Origin: an uncultured Bacteroidales bacterium | Lineage (GTDB): Bacteria > Bacteroidota > Bacteroidia > Bacteroidales > UBA932 | Reading direction: 5' to 3' | Length of the DNA: 37,893 bases | Assembly: GCA_905233275.1 (NCBI GenBank) | Contig: CAJODR010000022.1 | Coordinates: 1 to 37,893, forward strand | In this document: positions 1 through 9,183 of the stretch, in pieces | Layout of the letters: every line of letters starts with the position of its first letter | How positions within the stretch are numbered: the stretch's first letter is position 1 | The notes under the pieces: generated by a model | The model's database searches: none | The model's input: only the letters and a program-made list of their open reading frames with translations | What the model was told of the DNA's origin: nothing | Position numbers and translations under genes: made by a program

Positions 1-2147
<2,147 letters not shown>

Positions 2148-2172
2148 TGTTTCTGATATACTTATGCCTATA

Positions 2173-2199
2173 GCGCACGCACATTAAAGGCGGGTGCGC
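2173..2199 (-). other. Hairpin in the secA leader
   Basis: On the minus strand GCGCAC (2199-2194) is followed 15 nt later by its exact complement GTGCGC (2178-2173). The hairpin lies in the predicted secA 5' leader, about 25 nt upstream of the start codon. It has no T tract, so it is not a terminator. A role in secA translation would be inference. Confidence 0.4.
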
Positions 2200-2209
2200 A
2201 TGAATCATG

Positions 2210-2241
2210 CAAAAATAATCAAAAAATTCGAGACCTACAAG
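2210..2241 (-). promoter_or_regulatory. Probable secA promoter (Bacteroidetes type)
   Basis: The minus strand carries TATTTTTG (2217-2210), which matches the Bacteroidetes -7 box TAnnTTTG. A CTTG (2241-2238) lies about 20 nt upstream as a partial -33 box. It overlaps the last codons of the upstream glycosyltransferase gene and would give a secA leader of roughly 55 nt. Confidence 0.6.
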
Positions 2242-3092
2242 AGTATCCGACCGGGGAGACGCGATTCTTCCCGTAGGGAACGGATTTCGCCGAGGCGGCC
2301 GGTGACCGAGAAATAGTTCTTCAGAGGGCGTAGGCTGCAGTACTTAACGCATTTCCAAGTACTTACGAAAAATGACGACAGCACCCTTTCCCACAGCGGA
2401 CGGTTGATATCGGCGAGACGTGCCATATTGCCCGTCAGGGTAGAAAGGCGAATCCGGTCAGCCCTTGTCAGCGGCCTGGAAGCCCTGTCGTGCACTCCCC
2501 TCGCCTGCGGACAGACTCCCACCTTGAATCCGTGGAAGCGCGCCCGGTCGCAATAATTGTCGTCCTCCCCGTTATGGGCGAATAGCGCCGCAAATCCGCC
2601 CACCGTCCTGATGCAATCCACCGAGACCATCCAGTGCGCGGCCATGATGAACCGTACCTCCTTGACCATCCCGACTCCTTCCAGCGAACCGGCCTTCTGC
2701 GCAAACCTCCTGTCCGGCGTCACCCCCGAAGCATCCGCCTGGAACGGGCTCAGTATACCATAACCCTCACTGCGTGAGAATACCTCCGCGAGCGTCCCGA
2801 TGGTATCGGGGAATATCCACGCGTCCTGATTGAGCAGGTACACATAGTCGAATCCACCGTCCAGGGCCTTCCGGAAGCCGATATTGTTGGCTGCGCCGAA
2901 TCCGATATTCGATCCCGGCTCCACCAATTCGACCGAAGGGAAATACTCCCTGATATAGCCTTGAGTGCCGTCCGACGAGCCGTTGTCTACGACGAGGATA
3001 TCCGCCTTCATGGCGGAATCCAGCACACTGCCTATGCAGCGGTCCACCCACTGCATGGCATTGTACGTGACTATGACGGCAAGCACTTTCAC
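2235..3092 (-). CDS. Glycosyltransferase family 2 (rhamnosyltransferase-like)
   Basis: 285-residue GT-A fold glycosyltransferase. The N-terminus MKVLAVIVTYNAMQWVDRCI and the nucleotide-binding segment DILVVDNGSSDGT (about 31-43) are typical of GT2 enzymes. The acidic metal/sugar-nucleotide motif appears as NQDA (88-91), and the probable acceptor-side acidic pair is GEDD (175-178). There is no membrane segment, so it should act on the cytoplasmic face of the inner membrane on a lipid-linked glycan or surface polysaccharide. Its start overlaps the end of the upstream GT2 gene by 4 nt (ATGA), showing translational coupling. Donor and acceptor cannot be read from the sequence. Confidence 0.88.
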   Translation of the reverse strand: MKVLAVIVTYNAMQWVDRCIGSVLDSAMKADILVVDNGSSDGTQGYIREYFPSVELVEPGSNIGFGAANNIGFRKALDGGFDYVYLLNQDAWIFPDTIGTLAEVFSRSEGYGILSPFQADASGVTPDRRFAQKAGSLEGVGMVKEVRFIMAAHWMVSVDCIRTVGGFAALFAHNGEDDNYCDRARFHGFKVGVCPQARGVHDRASRPLTRADRIRLSTLTGNMARLADINRPLWERVLSSFFVSTWKCVKYCSLRPLKNYFSVTGRLGEIRSLREESRLPGRILL

Positions 3093-4027
3093 GGCTTGAG
3101 TTCATTATAATACTTCCGGAAAATCTCCAGTGTTGACATATCGCTCCAGAGGATCGCGGAGACATTCCGGGATGTCCGGAACATCACGTCGGCATGGCCG
3201 CTGCGATGGCCTGTAATGGTGTATTTCACCCTCCGGAACCATTCGACAGTACCGATAAAGGATGCCAGTATAAGATAGCGCAGGCCGCTCTCGTGGCTGT
3301 AATAAAGCAGCGCGCCCTTGACCCTGGTCGGCTTTATGGCCGGCTCAAGCGGGGATACAGTGCCACCGGCGAGGTGAGTGATGGACACATCAGCATCGCA
3401 CCAGTTCTCGTATCCCATTTCCTCGAAGCGGGCGCCGAGAGCGATGTCTTCAGGCGTGAATGTATAAGTCTCGTCAAACCACCCGGCCTTTCTAAAAACG
3501 TCCCGTATCGCGAGAAAGCACGCCCCGTTGAGTGTCCTCGTGCGGAAAAGGCCTTCCCGAAGCGTCCATTTGCCCTTTTTCACCTCGCTGCCTAGGTGGA
3601 GATAATGCCGCATATACCTCCGCATGGTCCACTCGGGCCTACCGCAGGTCTGTACCTTGCCGTTCGGGAACACTATCCTGGGGCTGACCGTAGCGACCTT
3701 GTCCCCCAGCTTCTCCATGTCCGCGACCAGCCGGTCTATGACGGGCATGTCCTCCAACGTGTCGTCGTTGACGACGAATACATATTTGCCGCGGGCCTCC
3801 CTGAGCGCCATATTGTTGTTGACGGAGAATCCCCGGAGGGTGTCGCTCATAACCAGTTGGATATCCGGATACCGCGCCCTGACGACCTCCAGGTTCTCTT
3901 CTTCATAGAGATATGCCGTAACGATGATTTCAAGCGGGGTTTTGTTGTGGGCGAGAATGCTGTCCACCGCGGCCGAAAGCAGGTCCGGCCGGTTCATCGA
4001 CACGATTATGACGGATACTTCCGGCAT
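3089..4027 (-). CDS. Glycosyltransferase family 2
   Basis: 312-residue GT2 enzyme starting MPEVSVIIVSMNRPDLLSAA. The sugar-nucleotide binding half runs to about residue 120, with the DxD-type motif as VVNDDT (85-90). FTPEDIALGARFEEMG further on supplies the usual catalytic-base acid of this fold. It is the middle gene of a three-gene glycosyltransferase cluster: 9 nt after the upstream TOD1/MUCI70-type gene and overlapping the downstream GT2 by 4 nt. It probably adds a sugar to the same glycan as its neighbours. Substrate is unknown, and no flippase or polymerase lies within the window to identify the polymer. Confidence 0.88.
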   Translation of the reverse strand: MPEVSVIIVSMNRPDLLSAAVDSILAHNKTPLEIIVTAYLYEEENLEVVRARYPDIQLVMSDTLRGFSVNNNMALREARGKYVFVVNDDTLEDMPVIDRLVADMEKLGDKVATVSPRIVFPNGKVQTCGRPEWTMRRYMRHYLHLGSEVKKGKWTLREGLFRTRTLNGACFLAIRDVFRKAGWFDETYTFTPEDIALGARFEEMGYENWCDADVSITHLAGGTVSPLEPAIKPTRVKGALLYYSHESGLRYLILASFIGTVEWFRRVKYTITGHRSGHADVMFRTSRNVSAILWSDMSTLEIFRKYYNELKP

Positions 4028-4036
4028 GGGAGGCTA

Positions 4037-4810
4037 CTAGATGCTTCTCACCATATCACGGAGAATTCGGGTAGGCAGCCAAACCATGAGGCCGTGCCAT
4101 TTTCTCCCGAACCAGCCCCTCTGTTTATTTTTCCCGTGGAATACGTATCCGAACGCCGGATAATCCCTGGCCGAATAATCGTCCGGCACGAAATGATCGC
4201 CCCGGACCCCGGACTTGCGGAGGCACCACCCATGGGAGAGCTGATCCCTTGAAGAATAAGTAGTTACGCACTCCCACCAGAGGTCGTCAAAGCGGATGAC
4301 CGCGGGGTCGTTGTGCTGACGGAACACGACATTGGTCTCATACAGACCCGAGTGACGCGGGAAGCGTTCTCCTTTCAGGAACTGCACTGTACGACGCACG
4401 GCGCGGAACGAATCCAGCTCGTTGTCAAAAACCTTGAGCGCTTCGTCGTAGACGTCGTCGCGGAGCGGGTGATTGATGCCTGAGAAGCTGATCCCCCTTG
4501 CGATCTTGTCGCGGAAAATGTCGTACACCTCGGCAGTCTCTATCCTCACGTTGCCGTCGATCCAGAGGCTGGCTTCGTAGTCCGAGAGGAAGAAGTGGGG
4601 ATGCATCTTTATGTACTTGGCTTTCAGGCGGTTGCTGAGCGGCATATCAGATATGGGGCGTACGGTCCATTCGCCGATGCGCCCCTCGGAAGGCACTTCA
4701 GCCTCCGGCAGGAAGCAGACAAAGTCGAATTCCGGATCAGTCACGGCGGGCTGCATGAGCTCGTCAAAGCCACCGGTAATCGCCGTGAATATTACATATC
4801 TTGCTGCCAT
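4037..4810 (-). CDS. DUF616 / TOD1-MUCI70-type glycosyltransferase
   Basis: 257-residue protein of the family formerly called DUF616, now linked to plant TOD1/MUCI70-type glycosyltransferases. The start MAARYVIFTAITGGFDELMQ, the middle RLKAKYIKMHPHFFL and the DxD-like centre LWIDGNVRI (82-90) are the recognisable marks. ETNVVFRQHNDPAV and a basic C-terminal tail follow. Bacterial members usually sit in surface-polysaccharide clusters, as here beside two GT2 genes. It is the first gene of the cluster and is preceded by a dedicated promoter so close that the mRNA may be nearly leaderless. The family call is good; the reaction is not known for bacterial members. Confidence 0.75.
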   Translation of the reverse strand: MAARYVIFTAITGGFDELMQPAVTDPEFDFVCFLPEAEVPSEGRIGEWTVRPISDMPLSNRLKAKYIKMHPHFFLSDYEASLWIDGNVRIETAEVYDIFRDKIARGISFSGINHPLRDDVYDEALKVFDNELDSFRAVRRTVQFLKGERFPRHSGLYETNVVFRQHNDPAVIRFDDLWWECVTTYSSRDQLSHGWCLRKSGVRGDHFVPDDYSARDYPAFGYVFHGKNKQRGWFGRKWHGLMVWLPTRILRDMVRSI

Positions 4811-4817
4811 TGTCCTG

Positions 4818-4848
4818 CAAATATAGCCACAAAATAACTCTTCTGCAA
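4818..4848 (-). promoter_or_regulatory. Promoter of the glycosyltransferase operon
   Basis: In the 41-bp gap between the TonB receptor stop and the first glycosyltransferase, the minus strand has TATATTTG (4825-4818), a perfect TAnnTTTG box. TTGC (4848-4845) lies exactly 19 nt upstream as the -33 element. Only 7 nt separate the -7 box from the ATG at 4810, so transcription should start at or within a few bases of the start codon. Confidence 0.72.
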
Positions 4849-4851
4849 GCC

Positions 4852-7005
4852 CTAGAAAGACGCACTTAGCCTCAGGAACGCATGGGCCGGTGCCTGTGGA
4901 TATACGCCTACGCCGTAATAATATGACTGTGATTCCCTGTTGTAGCCTTCATAGCGCCAGCCGGAAGCGTAGTACTTGCGATTCAGGATATTGCCCGCAT
5001 ATAGGGAAATGGTGAACTGGATATCATGAATGGCGAATTTCTGCTCGACGGTAGCGTCCAGTACACTCCAGGCGGGAATCTTCATTATATCCCTCGACGT
5101 GTTGTCGAAATACTGGCTTCCGACATACTTGTTTGAAACGGTGAATGAAGGTCCGCGACGGAATGGCTTCAACGTCACCTTGACCATCTCGATGACCGAG
5201 GGCGAGAGCAGCATATTGGTCTTGCCATAATGGAAAGGGACAGTCTCACCGGGCTCGCCATCGTCTACAGCGACGTATGAAGTATAGTCTGCTATCTGAT
5301 TAACACTGAATGTAGTATTCGCCTCGATAAACAGCCAGCGATATGGTTTCCATGCGGCAGTAAGTTCCACTCCCCTCCTCCAGCCGCGGGGTACATTCTC
5401 CTTGATAGCATACCCGCTTGAAGAGAGTCGTCCGGTCTCAAGCAGCATGTCCTTGTACTCCATCAGGTAGATATTGGCGCCAAGAGAGATCGAGTCGGTC
5501 TCCCATGCCCAGCCGGCCTCAATGTCGACCATGGACTCCGGTTTGATCGGACTGAGAGTGCCTTTGACGTTCTCCTTGATATCGCTTCGTCCCGGTTCGC
5601 GATGGCCGAGAGCGACCGAGGCATAAACCTTCTGCGAAGGCGAATACCTCCAGCTCAGCCCTCCCCTCGGATTGAAGAATGTCCAGTCGTTGGAATATGC
5701 CATATCGGCGCCGTCGTCATCAGCCCCCGTCACGTCGAGATCGATCTTTCTGACCTGCAGGTCAAGATACCCTGTAAGTCCCGGAACAAACTGATATTCA
5801 GACTTCCAGAATGCAGACACATCGTATTTGACCGAAGAATTGTCATACCAGCCGCGCCTCGCGTTGAACTCGTCCCAGGCCACGTCCAGACCTTCCACCC
5901 CGAGCACCTTGCCGTAATGGTCGCCATAGTGGCGCGACAGGCTAATCCCCGCATTCATGCTCAATTCGCCCGAAGTGAATCTGAATTCGGAATTGAGGAC
6001 GAAAAGGTCGTTCATCATCGACTTCCGGTAGTTAATGCCGTATTTGCCCGGATGCTGCGGATCGTCGTACAGGACATAGGACAACTTCTTATTCTTTATA
6101 TATTGATCGTAGCCGTAGCCGTGGGTGTAGTTGAAGGTATTCGTCCAGATGAAGCGCGGGGAGAACGAATGGGTCCAGTTCATCTGGAAATGGTTCTGGA
6201 AGTAATGGTCGAAATTGTAATCGGAGGCGTTGTAACAGGGATTTTCACGGAATGTCGCCAAGTCGATTCCGTCCCAGGTGATGCCGCTCGACTGCTGCCC
6301 CATCAGCCAGGTGAAGCGCAGCGAATTGCTCCGCGCAAGCCACCCGAGCGTAACGAGCCCCGAACGCGAACGCACAAAACCGTGGTCGACATATCCGTCG
6401 GTAGTGCCCTCGGACCAGACGACAGAGCCGTAAAGACCCTTGCCGTCCGTCAGGCCGGTCGTCGCTGACACCGTACTGAGGAATGTCCCGAAGCTGCCGC
6501 CGCTGATGTCGATACTCCCGCCGTGATGGTCAGGGACGAATGCCGTATTCATATTGACGCTTGCGCCGAATGCACCTGCGCCGGAAGCCGTAGTCCCTAG
6601 CCCTCGCTGCAACTGAACGCCCGAAACAAGGCCCTGCAGGGCCGGAATGTTGATCCAGAACACCTCCTGCGATTCGGCGTCATTGAGCGTGACGCCGTTT
6701 AGCGTAACGTTGATCTGGGAGCCCTTGATACCGCGGACCGAAAGGGTGGAATTGCCGAGTCCGGTGCCGCCTTCATTCCAAGTGACTACGGAAGGTTGGA
6801 GAGCAAGAGTCATCGGGAGCGAATTGACCGGGCTGGCCGAATGGAGGGCCGCGCGGCCGACAGTTGTGAATGCCACGGGAGTGTCATCCCCCGCCCTGGA
6901 AGCGGAGACTACTACGGAATCAAGTCTCTCAGTCTTTTCCTGCGCGGACAGGCCCGTCCACGCCATCAGCAGCAGAGAAGCTGCAATAATAAATCTTTTC
7001 ATCAT
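4852..7005 (-). CDS. TonB-dependent outer-membrane receptor, probable thiamine transporter
   Basis: 717-residue TonB-dependent receptor. It has a signal peptide (about 1-21, ending GLSAQ), a plug domain (about 40-160, with STLSVRGIKGSQINVTLNGV) and a long beta-barrel ending in aromatic LRLSASF, the usual outer-membrane insertion signal. It has no N-terminal carboxypeptidase-like domain, so it is not a SusC-type glycan receptor. A TPP riboswitch fills the gap immediately upstream. Bacteroidota are known to use TPP-controlled receptors of this kind for thiamine uptake, so thiamine or a phosphate ester is the likely cargo (inference from regulation). The start ATG at 7005 is followed directly by a second ATG; both lie inside the riboswitch P1 helix. 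Confidence 0.9.
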   Translation of the reverse strand: MMKRFIIAASLLLMAWTGLSAQEKTERLDSVVVSASRAGDDTPVAFTTVGRAALHSASPVNSLPMTLALQPSVVTWNEGGTGLGNSTLSVRGIKGSQINVTLNGVTLNDAESQEVFWINIPALQGLVSGVQLQRGLGTTASGAGAFGASVNMNTAFVPDHHGGSIDISGGSFGTFLSTVSATTGLTDGKGLYGSVVWSEGTTDGYVDHGFVRSRSGLVTLGWLARSNSLRFTWLMGQQSSGITWDGIDLATFRENPCYNASDYNFDHYFQNHFQMNWTHSFSPRFIWTNTFNYTHGYGYDQYIKNKKLSYVLYDDPQHPGKYGINYRKSMMNDLFVLNSEFRFTSGELSMNAGISLSRHYGDHYGKVLGVEGLDVAWDEFNARRGWYDNSSVKYDVSAFWKSEYQFVPGLTGYLDLQVRKIDLDVTGADDDGADMAYSNDWTFFNPRGGLSWRYSPSQKVYASVALGHREPGRSDIKENVKGTLSPIKPESMVDIEAGWAWETDSISLGANIYLMEYKDMLLETGRLSSSGYAIKENVPRGWRRGVELTAAWKPYRWLFIEANTTFSVNQIADYTSYVAVDDGEPGETVPFHYGKTNMLLSPSVIEMVKVTLKPFRRGPSFTVSNKYVGSQYFDNTSRDIMKIPAWSVLDATVEQKFAIHDIQFTISLYAGNILNRKYYASGWRYEGYNRESQSYYYGVGVYPQAPAHAFLRLSASF

Positions 7006-7083
7006 TTTCCTACGACGGTATTGACCGCATCAGGTTCAAAGGGTGTTTCTCAAGCCGTCAGAAACGACTACCCCCAATAATAA
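6999..7083 (-). promoter_or_regulatory. TPP riboswitch (THI element) with the start codon in P1
   Basis: The minus strand shows the conserved THI-box sequence: TTGAGA, then ACCCTTTGAACCTGAT, GCGGTCAATACCGTCGTAGGA. P2 is GGGT/ACCC. P3 is AGTCG/CGGCT. P4/P5 are CCT/AGG enclosing GCGGT/TACCG. P1 can form as 8 consecutive pairs between TTATTATT (7083-7076) and AATGATGA (7006-6999), with two G-U pairs. That 3' strand contains both candidate ATG codons of the receptor gene. TPP binding would therefore hide the start codon directly, with no separate expression platform. The element starts at the base after the stop codon of the upstream gene. Confidence 0.93.
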
Positions 7084-7854
7084 TTATTTGTTATTTGTCT
7101 CTATAAGAGCTACTTCATAAAGACGCGGCCAGTTTTTGCCGGTCATGTAAATCTTGCCGTTGTCACGGTCGTATGCTATGCCGTTGAGAACATCCGTGTT
7201 TCTCCTGCGGAGATCGTCGGGGAGAAGGCCGGTGCAGTCGATCGAGCCAACTACCTTGCCGGTTTCCGGGTCTATCATCACGACCTCGTCTTTAGTGTAG
7301 ATATTCGCCCAGATGAGGCCATCAATGTATTCGAGTTCGTTGAGCTGAGGAACGGTGTTGGAGCCGCGGCGGACCGGGAGCTCGCGCACCTTGCGGAAGT
7401 TTTCGTCAAGGAAATACAGGCGGGAGGAGCCATCGGAGGCGATGAGATACTCGCCGTCAGTAGTAAGGCCCCAGCCCTGGTGGGGATAGCCGGTAAGCAT
7501 GCCGGTCTCCTCGAAAGTGTCGGGGTCGAACTTGTAGACTATGCCCTCCTGCCAGGTGAGCACGTAGATGGAACCCTTGAAAAGAACGGAGCCCTCAATG
7601 AAGACGTCCTCGGGGAAATCCACCCTGCTGAGTACCTTGCCGGTCTCGAGCTCCACCTTGCGGAGCGACGAACTGCCGTACTGGCCCGTAGACTCGAAGA
7701 GCTCGCCACCATCGATAAATAGTCCCTGCGTGTATGCTCCGCGGTCATGCGGGAACTCGGAGCGAACCTCAAGAACGTATGTCTTGAGCTCGGTCTTGCA
7801 TGACAGCGTGAGTACGGCGAGAGCGATTGTCGCTATGATTTTGCCTGCTTTCAT
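7084..7854 (-). CDS. Glutaminyl-peptide cyclotransferase lipoprotein
   Basis: 256-residue member of the bacterial/plant-type glutamine cyclotransferase family (PF05096), a five-bladed beta-propeller that turns N-terminal glutamine of peptides or exported proteins into pyroglutamate. It has a lipoprotein signal with lipobox LTLSC (Cys19), so it acts in the periplasm or on the surface. Family hallmarks are YTQGLFIDGGELFESTG, the repeated blade pattern with GWGLTTDGEYLIASDGS, LNELEYIDGLIWANIY, and the C-terminal DVLNGIAYDRDNGKIYMTGK. It is transcribed divergently from the PP2C gene and is the first cistron of a two-gene unit. Its stop codon directly abuts the TPP riboswitch of the next gene. Confidence 0.9.
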   Translation of the reverse strand: MKAGKIIATIALAVLTLSCKTELKTYVLEVRSEFPHDRGAYTQGLFIDGGELFESTGQYGSSSLRKVELETGKVLSRVDFPEDVFIEGSVLFKGSIYVLTWQEGIVYKFDPDTFEETGMLTGYPHQGWGLTTDGEYLIASDGSSRLYFLDENFRKVRELPVRRGSNTVPQLNELEYIDGLIWANIYTKDEVVMIDPETGKVVGSIDCTGLLPDDLRRRNTDVLNGIAYDRDNGKIYMTGKNWPRLYEVALIETNNK

Positions 7855-7882
7855 TGGCGTTTCTTCAAATTGATCTGTCAGG

Positions 7883-7890
7883 CAAATTTA
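7883..7890 (-). promoter_or_regulatory. Probable -7 box for the cyclotransferase-receptor operon
   Basis: Minus-strand TAAATTTG matches TAnnTTTG and lies 28 nt upstream of the ATG at 7854. No clear TTTG element is present 19-21 nt further upstream, so the promoter is only half supported. Confidence 0.45.
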
Positions 7891-7923
7891 GCAAAAAAAT
7901 GACGAGGTACACTAATTATTTGC

Positions 7924-7931
7924 TATATTTG
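7924..7931 (+). promoter_or_regulatory. Probable -7 box for the PP2C gene
   Basis: Plus-strand TATATTTG matches TAnnTTTG and lies 22 nt upstream of the phosphatase ATG at 7954, which implies a leader of about 15 nt. It is back to back with the minus-strand box at 7883-7890. No convincing -33 element was seen. Confidence 0.5.
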
Positions 7932-7953
7932 TTAGACTTAATACCTGACTACG

Positions 7954-9183
7954 ATGGAAATCCTCAGCACAGACCTCCTCCTTGCAAATGCGCTCACCCT
8001 CACAGGCCGTGTACGCAAGGCCAACGAAGATTCGATGGGAAACGCTTCAGTCCCCCTCGGCGAACTGTTCGTCGTATGCGACGGAATGGGCGGCCACGTC
8101 GGTGGGGCTACTGCTTCGTCGATTGCCGTAAAGACTATTGTCGGCTCCATGAAGGAGAGCACCGGGGATATTCCCATCGCCATCGACACAGCCCTCCGGA
8201 AAGCCAATCGCGCCATAATCGACGAGGCAGAACGCAATCCTGAACTCACCGGGATGGGTACGACCGCCTGCGTTGTACTGATCAATGGCCGAGAGGCATG
8301 GATAGCCCACGTGGGAGACAGCCGCATCTATCTGTTCGACGGAGGCACCAAGGTGCTGCACCGCATCACAAAGGACCATTCGCTCGTCCAGAGCCTCGTG
8401 GACTGCGGGGAGATTGACGACCGGCAGGCAGAGCACCATCCGCAGAAAAACGTGATTCTCCGCGCCCTCGGCATTTCGGAAGACCTCCGGACTGATATTG
8501 AGAAAGCGCCCGTCACTCTCGCATCCGGAGACATGATACTCATCTGCAGCGACGGTCTTTCAGGAATGGTCGACGATGACGAGATTGAGGCCGGCCTCCG
8601 GAAGGTAACCCACGCCGGCGCGGCCCAGAAGGTCCTCCAGAGCCTTGTCGACGCCGCCAACGCCCCGGACAAGGGCCGCGACAATATCACGGCCGAGCTT
8701 ATCTACGTCCGTAAAGGGTCCGCCCCCGGGCGTACATATCCGGACTACAACCCGTCCTGGAGGAAGGAGAAGCTCGCAGCCAAGACTCCCGATTCGCCGT
8801 CAGGCGGCACTAAGAATCCGATAATTCCTATACTGGCGATCTGCCTGGCCATTATACTCGCCGTGAGTGCTTTCGCTGTGTGGAAGATATACGACAAATA
8901 CAGTGGACTTAAGAAAGAACTCGCCGAAAAAGACGCACTCATTGAGTCCCAGTCCAAACAGTTATACGAACTGAGGACCGACATAATGCATTACCAGCAA
9001 AGGGAAATGCAGCGCCAGCAGCAGGATCTGATGCAGTTAGGAGGCCTACTTTTCAACGAGTCCGAGACCGATTCTACGGAGGTCCGGATCGATGCTGACC
9101 ACCCTGACGACCACCTGCTGACGGAGGTGGACAACGCTGGAGGGGACAGTACCGCGGGGGCCGAGACGGGAGGCATGAATTAA
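7954..9183 (+). CDS. Membrane-anchored PP2C-family serine/threonine phosphatase
   Basis: 409-residue protein. Residues 1 to about 255 form a PP2C (PPM) metal-dependent phosphatase domain, with RKANEDSM (Asp26), VCDGMGGH (Asp43), AHVGDSRIYLF, KDHS, ICSDGLSGM and GRDNITA all present, so the metal site looks intact. A proline-rich linker, one transmembrane helix (about 288-311) and a predicted coiled coil (about 313-352, rich in E, K and Q) follow. The last 45 or so residues are acidic and low in complexity. The catalytic domain faces the cytoplasm, where it would reverse Ser/Thr phosphorylation. No partner kinase gene lies in the window. The last 138 bp are antisense to the end of tex, so the acidic tail may be an added extension. 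Confidence 0.9.
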   Translation: MEILSTDLLLANALTLTGRVRKANEDSMGNASVPLGELFVVCDGMGGHVGGATASSIAVKTIVGSMKESTGDIPIAIDTALRKANRAIIDEAERNPELTGMGTTACVVLINGREAWIAHVGDSRIYLFDGGTKVLHRITKDHSLVQSLVDCGEIDDRQAEHHPQKNVILRALGISEDLRTDIEKAPVTLASGDMILICSDGLSGMVDDDEIEAGLRKVTHAGAAQKVLQSLVDAANAPDKGRDNITAELIYVRKGSAPGRTYPDYNPSWRKEKLAAKTPDSPSGGTKNPIIPILAICLAIILAVSAFAVWKIYDKYSGLKKELAEKDALIESQSKQLYELRTDIMHYQQREMQRQQQDLMQLGGLLFNESETDSTEVRIDADHPDDHLLTEVDNAGGDSTAGAETGGMN

